From contig CAUYUJ010017824.1 of NCBI GenBank assembly GCA_963575745.1, positions 72,808 to 136,807 on the forward strand: 64,000 bases of DNA. Direction: 5' to 3'. Within the stretch, counting starts at the first letter, position 1. Every line of letters begins with the position of its first letter. This document shows, in pieces, positions 22,752-33,900 of this stretch. This stretch comes from Prorocentrum cordatum (lineage: Eukaryota; Sar; Dinophyceae; Prorocentrales; Prorocentraceae). Position numbers and translations under genes: made by a program. Below the pieces are notes generated by a model, which was not told the DNA's origin, ran no database searches, and worked only from the letters and a program-made list of their open reading frames with translations.

Positions 22752-23662
22752 GAGCGACCTGGCTGCAAGGCTGGCCAGTTTACGAGGCGCTGAACGCGCT
22801 CCTCGAGCCTGCTGTTACTGTCCAGCACCAGCTGAAAAAAATACAGAGTGCCCGTGCACGGCCCAGCAAGGGGCCAGAGAATGAGAAAGAGAACCGAAAA
22901 TCGCAGAAGGCCCAAAGAGGCCACTTCAAGAGGGCTCCAGAGGCCACCAATTAAGCCCCCCAGGAAACCCACCATGGGCCCAACATCGCTACCTCCCACG
23001 GTGCCCCAGTAAGGCCTCCAAGAGACCCCCAAGTAGTTCCAAGCGAAAAAAACAGCGAACATCCAAGAAGCCTCTGATCCACAACCCAGTGACCCCACGC
23101 GAGGCGGAAACAAACACCACGACAAATCACACATGCCCGTCCGTCCTGCGTCTGGGGGGAGGGGTCGACGGAATATCGCCAGCCTCTTGAAGATCGTCAG
23201 AGGTAGGAAGAGTAGGAGGAGGAGAGAGGAGGAGGATGATGGTGAGGAGGAGGAGGAGGAGGAGGAGGAAGGAGAAGGAGAGGGAGGAAAGGGCGACTGT
23301 CGAATCGAGGGCAGATCCATGAAGCATACTATTGAGGAGATGGTCTCGGTCGGTGGTCGCACGACGGCCGTTTTCGAAGGGTGCCCCTACTCTTCCTCAT
23401 TCTCGGCCTCCATCCATCTCCTCCTCCTCCTCCTGTTCCTCCCCCTCCTCCTCCTCGTACTCGTCTTCGCATTCCCCCTGTCCTCCTGCTCTTCCCGCTC
23501 CTGATCCCCCCGCTATTCCCCCTGCCGCCCCTCCTTCTCCCCCTCCCCCTCCGCATCAGTCCCCCGTCCGTGCTTGCCATGTTTTGGCACAACCTTGCTC
23601 TGGCATTGTTGCGCTTTCAGCAAGCGCCTCCAGCGTCCGCCGCACCACTCGCACATCGTTCG
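22752..23662. other. Spacer between accessory ORFs, with GGA tract
   Basis: Purine-rich GGA tract at about 23208-23290 and pyrimidine-rich CTC sequence at about 23405-23560. The latter ends just before the likely start of the next ORF and could serve as a polypyrimidine tract for splicing. No gene otherwise. Confidence 0.5.
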
Positions 23663-25022
23663 ATGTCGGCGGATGCCGCAGCCTCAGATGCGAAGGCTGA
23701 GCTGCCCGACGAAATATCAGACCCAGCCCCCCCAGATTGCTGAGCAGACGGCCAAGGAGGTTGGGTCTGCGTACGATAAGCTGGTCAAGGCCGCCCTCGA
23801 TGCCACGACCGTCGAGTGCGACGCTGCGAACGCTGAGAAGATGGGCATGCAGTGCGAGAAGGCCGTCAGGGATGCGACGATTGGAGACGGGGAACCTCCA
23901 GCTGAAGATGGTGACGCTGATGCAGAGCTCGATGGAGATCCTAGCAAGGACGAGATCGCGCTCGCTGATGTGCTGGCCAGGGGCTCCTTCGATCTTCGTG
24001 CTTCTCACGTCGGGCGGCTTTGGGCACAGGACAAAAAGTTGAATGAGCAGCTGGAGGCGGACTACAATGCAGTGGGGAAGGCGTACGACAAGCAGCGCAT
24101 CTTCAGGATGAATTGGGCCAAGACGAAGCTGGAGAGCCTCAAGGTTGAGCGCTGCGAGACGCGCGAGCAGACCATTGACACGGGCATGAGCGGCGAGTAT
24201 TTGAGTTTCTACAAGACGTGGGAGGCGGAAGGCCTCGGCCAAGCTGGACTGGAAGCGGCCAAGCACTTCTGGGCGAGCGCGGTCGAGCTGTGGAAGCAAA
24301 AGAAGACGGTCCATGGCAAGCCCCACCTGGAGTTCAGCCGCAGGACGAAGCGTCTCTACGTCCTGTACTTGAAGGAGCACGTCGGCTTCAACGAACGCCA
24401 GACGTGGGGCGCGCGAGCGACTGAGCTCGTGCAGTCTGGGCGCCCAGAGCAACTGGCGTCATCTGCCAGCGGCGGGCGCCGCGCGGCCAGCGCAGTGCCT
24501 CCAGTGCCGCCCCCAGCCTCCGAGCCTGCGCCCGAGGAGCCGAAGCGGGGCCGCACCGGCGGCAGCGGCACTAGCAACAAGGGAGATCAGGGAGATAAGA
24601 AGAGACGCAGAGGGGATGCATATGCAGCTCCTGAGGATGGCGAGAAGAAGAAGAAGCTCAAGACGCAGTCCGCTCGGGCAGAGAAGCTTCGCACCTCGCT
24701 CAGCAACGCTTCAACTTCGGCGGAGGACCTGATCAAGACCATCTCGAAGGACGAGAAGTGGAGCTGGGCGAACAATGAGCACACTCTTCTTGCTCTTCGG
24801 GAGGCTCGTAAGCAGATCACTGCTTTCAAGGAGTCGTCGCAGTTCTGGAAGGACTGGACGGTGGCTCAGAACTTCGCCTCGACGACTCTCAAGAAGTACA
24901 CCGTGGACGAGGCCTTGGAGGAGTTGGGCCGCATCGCCGAGTTCGATAAGAAGATCCAGAGGCTGCAGAAGGAGGTCGCGACGCTGAAGCGCATGCACGC
25001 CGCTCGCCCTGACGAGCCTTGA
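23663..25022 (+). pseudogene. Transposon accessory ORF 2, basic coiled-coil protein, frameshift at C tract
   Basis: An ATG at 23663 begins MSADAAASDAKAELPDEISD in one frame, which stops at 23743. From the C-run near 23727 the protein-like reading continues in another frame (IAEQTAKEVGSAYDKLVKA) to a TGA at 25020. The simplest reading is a 1-base slip in the C tract of one gene of about 450 aa. Visible parts: an acidic stretch near PPAEDGDADAELDGDPS, a helical charged middle, a basic cluster (GDKKRRRGD, EKKKKLK) and a C-terminal coiled coil ending LQKEVATLKRMHAARPDEP. Family not recognised. The basic, coiled-coil make-up suggests a DNA- or RNA-binding partner of the transposase. Confidence 0.6.
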
Positions 25023-25928
25023 GTGAGATTTGGTCACTCGCTGGGGCAGAAGTGTGCCCACGAGACACTATTGACGTAGTATCGTTCGATTCTTGCTTCT
25101 TCGAAGGGTTTGTAAGGTATGATCTAAGATTTCAGGTTGGTTTCCTGGTCTGGACGTGCGCGAGCACAAAAACCAGCGAGTGAAACTCGAGTGAAACTTA
25201 GTGAAACTCCTCCGAGTGAAACCCAGATGGAACTATGATTTTGTGAGGATGTATCAGGCGAAACGCTGATCCCAAGGAGTTTCACTTTGAGTTGCATCGG
25301 AGTGAATCTCCAGTGAAACTCAGTGAAACTCTGAAGGGCCCTTGGAAACCAACACATCATGAGTTTTTTGTTTGGGAGCTGAGAGGTCATGGCGCCAGGG
25401 CAGGCACTGAGATAAAAGGCAGAATCGAATCGGTTGCACGCTGTGGCGAGGGGCTGACGAGATAGGGGGGCCTCGTCTGCGTTCGTATCATGTGCTCTGC
25501 GTTGTGTCACGCTATCTGGATGTGCTGGTTTTGACCAGGCAAACCATCTCGCTCATTCTCGTGCGTCCTGTTCTTCCTCCTGCTCCTTGCCGCCGCCCCT
25601 CTCCTACTCGCATGCCCCCCCCCTTCGCGCTCTCCGCCGCTCCACCTCCGTTTCTTGACGCTTGGAGGCCGTGGACGGTCCCGAGCCGCGTAACCAGACT
25701 TCGTCATCTCGTCTGCAATGGTTCGGCCCCCAAGGGCGGGAGGGTGAGGAAACGGACACCAACAACAGCAGCCATGGCAACAAGCATCGCCGTGAGAGCG
25801 CCCGCAAACGCAGCAACAGCTACAGCAACACCAACAGCAGCGACATCAACAATAACGATCAAACGCACTACGAGTTCGGCCCCATCCTTTGATTATCGTT
25901 AGCTGGGGCGCTTCGAAACTTGGGGTAG
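25023..25928. other. Intergenic region of the DNA transposon with AGTGAAACT cluster
   Basis: Between 25175 and 25345 the nonamer AGTGAAACT or one-base variants occur about eight times, once in reverse (AGTTTCACT). 25500-25870 is non-coding-looking with AACAGC simple repeats. This is the natural place for the transposase promoter or for processing signals, but no known element is recognisable. Confidence 0.5.
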
Positions 25929-25991
25929 ACAAAATCAGCGGAAACCGTCCGTGGAACATTTTGGCCCAAGCTTGTCAGGCCACTTCGCGTC

Positions 25992-28291
25992 GTGCGATCT
26001 TCTATACCAGACCCTTGGAGCCACGATCCCTGGTCTGACGCAGTTGCTGCATTGGGTTTCGACAGCGGCGATGATTCATACGAGCCTCCGTTGAGTAACA
26101 CTTCGGCTGAGGAGGCATCTGAAGAACTTGCTAACTACATAATTCACCTCAAGCGAACTGCTGTGCTCAGCGCAAAGCAAGCTTGTGTCATATCCTTCTG
26201 GGCCAAGACAGCAGGGCTCAAAGGCGCAGTTGAGAGGCTAGCAGTTCCTCCTGATGGCTCTCATTTTTCACGGACGTTTGAGAGAGCAACGAGCGTCGAC
26301 ATGGATGAGGCCGCACAACGCTACGAAGTGAACGTGCCTGTTTATCGTCGTGCCGATCACAGTCAAGGCAACGAGTGGGTACCGATCGTTCTGCCTCTCG
26401 ATGTCGTGCGGTCTGAAGTTGAAGCTGATCCAAACCTGCCAGAGAAGCTGGACGAAGCTCGCCAATTGGGCAAGCTACCCGAGAAGTATTTCCGCCACCC
26501 CGCAGTGCTTAACGCGCCAGAAGGCGTCCCCGTATATCCGTACACCCTGTATTTCGACGGCGTGCCCTTTACGCGGCACGATGGGGCCCTGTGTTGCTAC
26601 ATGGTCAACATGCTTACAGAGGTCCCTGCTTTAGTTGGTATTCTGAGAAAGTCTGAAATGTGCGCATGTGGGTGCAGATCGTGGTGCACTGTCTTTTGCT
26701 TCCTTCAAGCACTTGGGTGGGGCGTCGAACTCGGGGCTACTGGACAGGGGCCGACCAGGCGGCACGATGGTTTGCCCTGGCGCCCTAGCGACGCTGGCCG
26801 CGATGAGAGGTCGGGAGAAGCACTGCCCTGGAGGCTAGCCATCGTGCACCTGAAAGGCGATTTGAGGGAAAACACCTCCACTTTAGGCTTCCCCTCGACA
26901 TCATCAGGTGATAACCCTTGCCCCAGGTGCTGGAGTCGGCACTGCGACTGGGGGAACATTGCAGGTCTGAGTGCACTTGGTACGCCATGGCGCCTCAAGA
27001 GCTGGGCAGATTACTGTCATGCCTGTGCTAGATGCGAAATCAGAGTCACCATCACGAACGACAACTTCCCCTACGTCAGAGCTGCCCTTGAATTTGACAA
27101 GCGTCCTGATGGTTCGCGGGGGTATGCACTCGTGAAAGATATCGAGGCGCTTGGCCTCCAGAGAGGCGACAGGCTTGAAGTGACAGATGGCATGAAACGG
27201 TATGAGCTATTCCATTCGAAGCCCCGCCCGTTCCAAGCCATATTCTGGAGACGCTCCGAAGAGACAATGTGCAGAAGGCGAAACCCTTTGTTCTCCGAGC
27301 TGTCGGGTCTACTTCCTGACGCGGCCGTGGTTCCAGATCCCATGCGCGCGCTTTCCCTCGGAGTGTTTCAATTCTGGATTTCTTTGGTGTGGTTCGCATT
27401 GATGGGTGCAGACGTCTTTGGCCATAGCAACGTTGCGTCGACAGGCGAAGTGCGGAAGCAGATGTTTGTCCAGGAGGTGTAGGGTAATTCAAATAACAGT
27501 AGCACCACACTATACGTGTTCAAGTAACATGTTCATGCGATTGACATTGTGCAATAAATAATGCACGTTAGAGTGTCCAGGAGTGTGTGAGTGCGTCCAC
27601 GTGCATGGTGCGTACTGTGTGAACACACGTCTTGTGCTCGGTAACCTTCCCCGATTACATCCAATAACCCAGGGGCGAGCGTGCGCATTCATGTATCTGC
27701 ATTTCGGTGACCCAACAGGTTCGTGCAAGACTTTGGGAGTGGTCTGGCATCCAGCGTCGTTCGGGGAGAGAGGTCGTGGCCCTCCAAAATCTTACTGTAA
27801 ATATGATGGGCAGCAGTGCAGGCAATAACATGGGATTCCACGCAGCTGAAACACATTACGTTCTTGAGTTTACTCTGCACGTTTTGCTCGTTGAATTTCG
27901 ACCGCGCCTCGAGCACGGCAGCAAATTGAAGGAGGCTGGGGATGCACTGTGGATGATCAGGGAGCTGTTGAGAGAGTGCCCTCGTGGCAATTTTACACCA
28001 CAACAAACTCAATCGTTTGTGGATAGTTCACTCGTAGCAGTTCGGGTCATGGACTATTTTGGGCTCGTTGCGAAACCTAAAGTGCACGAACTTTCCCATA
28101 TGGCCCACATGTGTCTCGGAAGCGGCTCACCGTGCAGTTGGGCAGTCTGGTTCGAGGAAGGCCTGAACAGGTGGATTGCCAAAATATCTCGAGCTGCCCA
28201 CCGGAGCGTTTGGCACCGGAGGGTCCTGTGCGAATTCGAGCAGACATACGGCTTGCAAGGCCGACTCGCGCGTCCGAGGAGAGGGTTTTGA
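25992..28291 (+). CDS. Probable DDE transposase, two exons (CACTA/Plavaka-like)
   Basis: The frame is open from 25929 and protein-like from about 25992; no ATG is obvious, so the start is uncertain and an upstream exon is possible. Exon 1 contains YPYTLYFDGVPFTRHDG (first catalytic aspartate region), the Cys cluster CACGCRSWC, AIVHLKGDLRENTSTLGF, CPRCW and CHACARC (zinc-binding type), and DPMRALSLGVFQFW, where relatives have D-x-x-H. A likely GT-AG intron spans 27477-27718, between two codons, so the frame is kept. Exon 2 carries KPKVHELSHMAHMC and WAVWFEEGLNRWIAK, matching the KPKxH and glutamate region of CACTA/Plavaka transposases. It ends at TGA 28289. The H-to-R change in the D-x-x-H motif may mean an inactive enzyme. 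Confidence 0.65.
27477..27718 (+). other. Probable 242-bp intron in transposase gene
   Basis: The donor GAG|GTGTAGG lies just before an in-frame TAG. The acceptor is CCCAACAG|GTTCG. Both junctions fall between codons, so removing it joins the long exon-1 frame to the exon-2 frame that holds the conserved C-terminal motifs. Confidence 0.6.
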
Positions 28292-28368
28292 CGAGAGTTC
28301 GAGCCAGTGCTAACCAGGCAAAGCCAACGGCGGAGGGGCACCCAGCATCTTCATCACCAATCCAGAGG

Positions 28369-28980
28369 AGAAGGAGTAGGAGGAGGAGGAGGAGGAGGAG
28401 GAGGAGGAAGAGGAGGAAGCGGAGGAGGAGGAGAGGGGGAGGGGGAGGGGAGGGGGGCGGAGAAGGAGGAAGCGAGGAGGAGGAGGAGGAGGAGGAGGAG
28501 GAGGAGGGAAGAGAAGGGAGAAAAGGGGAGGAGGAGGAGGAGGAGGAGGAGGAGGAGGAGTAAGAGGAAGACGAAGAGGAGGGAGGACGAGGAGGAGGAG
28601 AAGGAAGATGGGGGAGGGGAACGGGGGAAAGGGGGGGAGGCAAAATATCTGTGCTTCCTCGGACGCCTCCTCCTCCCTCCTTCCTCCTCCCTCTCCTCCC
28701 CTCCCTCCTCCTCCCCTCCTCCCTCCCTCCCCTCCTCCCTCCCTCTTCTTCCTCTCCCCCCTCCTCCTCTCCTCCTTCCTCCTCCTCCCTCCTCCTCCTC
28801 CCTCCTCCCTCTCCTCATCCTCCTCCTCTTCCTCCTCCTCCTTCCTCCTCCTTCTTTCTCCTCCTCTCTTCCCCATCATCTTCCTCCTCGTCCTCCTCCT
28901 CCTCCTCTTCCTCCTCCTCCTCCTTTTCCTTTTCCTCCTCTTCCTCCTCCTCCTCCTCCTCCTCCTCCCCCTCCTTTTCC
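28369..28980. repeat. Facing (GGA)n and (CTC)n tracts, long imperfect inverted repeat
   Basis: 28369-28618 is purine-rich (GAG/GGA) and 28660-28980 is pyrimidine-rich (CTC/CCT), separated by about 40 bp. The two arms are roughly complementary and could fold into a hairpin of about 250 bp in DNA or RNA. Confidence 0.85.
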
Positions 28981-29798
28981 CCTTGTATTTTTTCGACGCA
29001 GTTCACCGCAACAGCGAGCTTAGAGGAAAACAGAAATGCGCGAAGCGTCTGCCAAACGTGGTAGCGGGGCCGAATGCCACCAACCCGTTGGGGCCGTTGC
29101 TGGAACCCACTATGGGCCACGACTCGCGTACAAATTGCCGATGTGGGCGAACGGCTCACAGCCGTTGCTACAACGCTAACCGCATTTTGAATGAACGACC
29201 CACTCACCGAGCGTGGGCGCGCCGACTCCAAACAACCCACTGAGAGGTGCGCACGCGGCGCGACATTGACTACCACGGAACGCAAGTAGGTATATACAAA
29301 CCATACATGAATTTGAAAAGTAGAACGGCGTAGTGTGGACACAACAAAGAATACCCCGACCGCCCCGCGCAATTCCGTGGAACCGCGGCCAGTACAACAA
29401 GAGAGCGTGTTGGGCTCGTTTCCACAACGGCCAAACAACAACTGCACCACATTTCGCCGACGCGCCTGCCACGTCAACAAAAGTCAGTCGCAGAAAACTC
29501 AAATGATAGGTGACGGAAACCCGCCCATTTTGATGGGGGTGTGTAAGATCCACCATGGACCGTGCGGCGATTGCGCGCGGACGCGTCGTTCAAGTAAACG
29601 CTACGGGCGGGGGCAACCACATTGGGGGGAAACGGCTGCGCCAGAGCCGAATTACGAAACCCTGACCGCAATCGCTGTCAATTGAAGCAACGAGTGAGTT
29701 CAGCTGGCCAACGCTCAAAAGCAGAGGATGCGTTCCGATATCCTTTTATTTCAACACATGAAGTAACAAGTAACATCCACTCAACTTGCAACCTTTAA
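28981..29798. other. Right subterminal region of the DNA transposon
   Basis: No coding signal recognised. Words such as AACCCACT, CAACCCACTG and GGCCGTTGC recur loosely. The last 100 bases become AT-rich towards the TIR, mirroring the left end. Confidence 0.4.
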
Positions 29799-29850
29799 TT
29801 TAACGGATGCAACACCAACGTTTAAATTTAAGGGCAACGGGCCCCCAGGG
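29799..29850 (-). repeat. Right terminal inverted repeat (52 bp)
   Basis: Starts TTTAACGGATGCAACACC and ends GGGCCCCCAGGG. Reverse complement of 20588-20639 with two mismatches. Followed by ATTCGCTTATTTC, the continuation of ORF1. Confidence 0.95.
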
Positions 29851-30940
29851 ATTCGCTTATTTCAAATCGCAGGCGCCGCCAGTCGCTGCCATCACTGACT
29901 CGCTCATGATGGGGGGGGCGGCGGACGAACCAGGTGCAGTGCAACGCGCTGCGGCACTCTCTGCAACGCGCGCGGGCGAAGATCGAGCTGGCCCGCCAGA
30001 CCTAGGAACGGCCGCGCCCCTCACTGCCGCGCCGCCCTCCCCTCCGCTCCTCCAATGCCCCGCGCCCCTCCCAGGCATCCAAGGGTTGGAACAGCCTTAC
30101 ATCACCTCACTCTCCGCGGCCATGCAGAGCAACGCCGAGGCCATGGCCAGGGAGGTAGCCACCATCAAGGCAAGTTTTGACTCCCAGGCCCAGGCCATGC
30201 GCAACGCAGTAGACACCCTAGTCTCACAGATCAAGGCCGGGCAACTAGTGCCAGCCGCCGTCTCTAGCCACGGTGCCACGGCCCGGGGGGGGGCCACCGC
30301 GCCGTCAGGTTCTGAACAAGCCCGCGCTCCCGCCAGAGCGGGCCCGCTTTTCCGCCTAGGTTTTGAGCCCGAACCTGGGCCAGCGCCAGTGCCCGAGACG
30401 CCGACAGGGGAGGCGTCCACCACTGCGCCACCAGGAGAGGCCGCTACCAGCCAGTCGAGCCCAGCAGCAGCTTCCGTAGGGGAGCCTAGCGAACTGCCCC
30501 CGCCTACCCGTTCTGCCAGCCAGCTCGGATGGGACCTCTCTGATGATAAAGGGGAGCCAGCCACCGTGGCATCCTCCCGCCGCAGCGCAAGCGCTCAGGC
30601 CAGGGGCAGACCCGCGCGCGTGGGTCAGGCCGACGAGCGCGCGCTCTCAGGCATCAGCGAGGAAGATTTTGAAGGCAAGCAGGCGGCACGCAGCAAGAGC
30701 CCTCGTGGCTCCCGCCGCCCCAGGCGAGCGCCAGCCGAGGCCGAGCTGACGTCCCGCGCAGGGGCCCCCGCCACGGCTGCCCCCCGCAGTCCTGCTGATG
30801 CAATGGCAGACGCAGAGGCAGCGGACCTTCGCGCCGAAGCCGAGGCCCACGCAGCACAGGCTGCTCAGGACGACCTGGCCCAGGCAGCGCGCGACGGCAC
30901 GGTTTTTCAGGTCGCTCCCCCGGACACTGCCCACGGGTGA
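29851..30940 (+). pseudogene. Retrotransposon ORF1, copy A, 3' part
   Basis: Continues the ORF1 frame after the DNA transposon (the first two bases are the duplicated AT) and ends at TGA 30938, overlapping the first bases of the ORF2 frame by 4 nt. The C-terminal half is low-complexity Ala/Pro/Ser-rich, with an acidic patch (LSDDKGEP, EEDFEGK), an arginine-rich patch (SKSPRGSRRPRRAPAEAE) and a final alanine/glutamate helix. The same region of copy B differs by a few substitutions per hundred bases, without indels. Confidence 0.8.
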
Positions 30941-30984
30941 ACCTGGGCAGACGACAAGGCATGCGTCGCAGCCCGCTTCCGCCC

Positions 30985-33900
30985 ATGGGGTGGATGCTAC
31001 CGGTTCTCACGGCTACCTCCATCCAGCTGGTCAGGGATTTTGATGCCATATTTCCCGCCCTCCACTCCTCCTCCCTCCCTGCCTGGCATAGCCTCGCCTT
31101 TGACACACCCTGCGCGGCTTTTGACTCCGCGGATATATACACCGACGCCAGCGGAGGGGCCTCCAAAGGAGATCTCGCTGGCCCGCCAGCGTGGGCTTTT
31201 TTGGTCTTTGCATGGCTCAACGGCACTCGTCACTTTCTCGGCTTCCTCGGGTGTCCCACACCGGAGCTGACAGGAGCAACGAGAGTCTCTGCCAAGGCAG
31301 AATTCGATGCCGCCACCTGGGCGGCGCTATGGGCCCTACAGTCCCCGCTTCCTCCCGCCGTTCCTCTCACCTTTCACTCAGACAACATGGACGTGGTCTC
31401 TACCGCCCAAGGCGGTACTGTGGCCGAGCCACTCATAGAGCACAGAAGTCGCCTTGACAGTCTGTGCAAGGTCCTGGGTCTGAAACGTCGCTTTACATGG
31501 CAGCACGTGCGCGGTCACCAGGCAGACCCACTCAACGAAATGGTTGACACGGTGGCCAGACTGAATTCCCTCGCAGTGCTCCCTCCTCCCGCGCTCCCAC
31601 CCCTCATGAGTTTTCTCCAGGACAATGCGCGCATCCTGGAATGGCTCTGGCTGGAGTGCCTCCCCCAGCAACAGCGCGCCCTTTACCCGCCTAACCGTCA
31701 GGTTAGCCTTAATCCTCCTTTCCCCCCCCGCACCTCGCTCGCAGATGTTTTTCCAGGTCTCTCCGAGGAGGCAGCCCCTATCGCAGACGCCGCCGCATCC
31801 TGTTGCCTCAGGCTAGCCTCAGCCAACATTCTCTCTCTCTCTCTCTCACGCCTGCGTCGCGCATCTCCCAAAGAGCCAGACTTACGGGTGTGGCCGTCAA
31901 AGGACGCCTACATCAGTTGGCCGCCGCCTTTCAACGCAATGGGCTCGATGTTATAGGCATGCAAGAAACGCGAGTCAATGCCAAGGGCTCTGGCAAACGC
32001 CAAGTCCCCCCGTACATAGTTTTTCTGTCCGAGTCGCAAGCTGGTACTCATGCTTGCGGCTGCGCGCTCTGGGTCAACCTTAGCACGCCCGTATTTCCTA
32101 ATGCCAAAGGCATCCCCACCTTTCCTATTAAGTCGCATAATGTGCGCATTGTACACCAAGACCCGCGAATCATCGCGGCCGTCATAAGTCAGAACGGCCT
32201 ACGTTTCAGCATCCTAGTGGCGCACGCTCACCATTCCGGGCGTCCTCTCCATGAGCAGGCCGCATGGTGGCAGCGCCTGCGACACGTGCATGACCATATT
32301 TTGCCGCAGCCCACTCCCACTCTGGTCCTCATGGACTCCAATGCTGCAGTAGGCACACAAACCTCAGCGGCCATCGGCCCCCAGCATGCGGAGCAGGTCA
32401 ACACTGCTGGCTCCTTTTTCCATCGCTTCCTACTCGCCTCAAATCTCTGGCTGCCGGCCACCTTTGTGCCCCACCCTATGGGATCGGGCGCATGGATCTC
32501 GCCAGCACGCGACCCCGCCTTCAAACAACACTGGAAGCGCAGGGATTACATAGCTATCCCGATAGGCGCCTCAGCCACTGAGTGCGAGGTCAAGTACTCC
32601 CTTACCTTGGCACTCGCAGTGCTAGACCACGCTGCTCCGTGCCTATCTTGCCGCTTCAAGCTTCAGCTGCGCCCAACCGAGGATCAGGGATGCCAGGTCA
32701 TGCGTATCCCGCGCGACCCTACAGCGTACCTCGACCCGACGGCCAGGCAGCTTTTTGAAGACACATTTAAGCCTCCTCCCGAACTTTTAACCTTTGACTT
32801 ACATGCCTCTGACCACGCGCTCATCCTTGACCGGGAGGCGCGTAACGCCATGCTACAGGCCTTCCCCCAACCCCGCACGGCAACAGGCCGCGCACCTACC
32901 AACTCCCGCATCTCTATGGCCACCCTCGTGCTTATGGATGCCAGAGCCTCGACCATCAGTCAGGCCAACACCCTACAACGAGATGCGTGCAACCTTTTCT
33001 TGCGGGTAGCCATCGCGGCTTGGAAGCGATATTTGCGTTCCAGGCAAGCCTTTGCCCGTCCCCAAGCCGCCTTGCTCCACCACGACGAGCTCTCGCTGAT
33101 GCCCGCAGTCAATAATGCATTCGCCACGCTTGCGGAGCTCGGCGCTGCCCTGCGCAGCATGCGAGCCAGCATGGCGGGCCCTAACGCCTCCATTAAATGG
33201 AAGCCCCGGATGCGCATGGCCTGCCTGCACCAGTTTTTGGCGGTCTCTCCTATACGCGTTGCTCAAACCCGCTTTCCTCACGGCTGCTCCGCCCCTACCA
33301 TAGGTACCGCATATGCAGCCGCCCTTCACCTACGCGCACGCGCAAGCGCCCTCAGGGCCATCATCCTAGCTCAATTCACGCAGGCAGTACGTTGCTCCGT
33401 CGACCTGGACGCCTCTTTTCACCTGCAAGGTATTGCCGCCGAAGTGCACGAGGCCTGGCAGACCTCACAACAGCGCACTGCCTTTGCGCGCCTACGCACG
33501 CTCGGCGTTGGCTCCAAAAAGAAGCTACGCACCTCACCCCTACCTATCCTCTCCACAGCAGCGGGCACCTTCGTTGTCGACGCCACTCAGGCTGCCGACA
33601 CCTGGCTCTCCCATTTTGCCCGACAAGAGCACGGTGCAGTTATCCCGCTCAAACAAGCCAAGGCCTACGATGCTAGTGCATCGTATCTGCCCGCTGACCT
33701 CACTGTGGATGTTCCCCCCCCCCCTACTCACTCTTTACCCTAGCGCAAATTGAACGCGCCTATGCCAGGACCCCTGACTCTGCAGCCAGCGTAGACGGCT
33801 TCAAAGGAGCCTTTGTCAAGTCGTTTCACCGCCTACTAGCAAAGCAGTATTACCCGGTCCACCTTAAGGCGCAGTTGCGCCTTGAGGAACCGCTGGCCTG

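Larger units (their letters stand above)
20588..29850 (+). mobile_element. 9.26-kb DNA transposon with 52-bp TIRs, nested in copy A ORF1
   Basis: The left end begins CCCTGGGGGTCCGTTGCC and the right end is its reverse complement with two mismatches over 52 bp. Copy B shows the empty site at 43757-43766 (CATTATTAGC). Copy A has CATTAT before the element and ATTCGC after it, so AT is duplicated. Inside are two accessory ORFs and a probable two-exon transposase, all on the plus strand. The short duplication and KPKxH/E-type C-terminus point to the CACTA/Plavaka (CMC) group rather than hAT or Mutator, which make 8-9 bp duplications. The family assignment is from memory of motifs. Confidence 0.85.

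Noticed and set aside
22007-23362. 451-codon minus-strand frame
   Set aside because: It lies opposite the plus-strand accessory ORF and a CTC tract and has no protein-like domains; shadow of the real gene.
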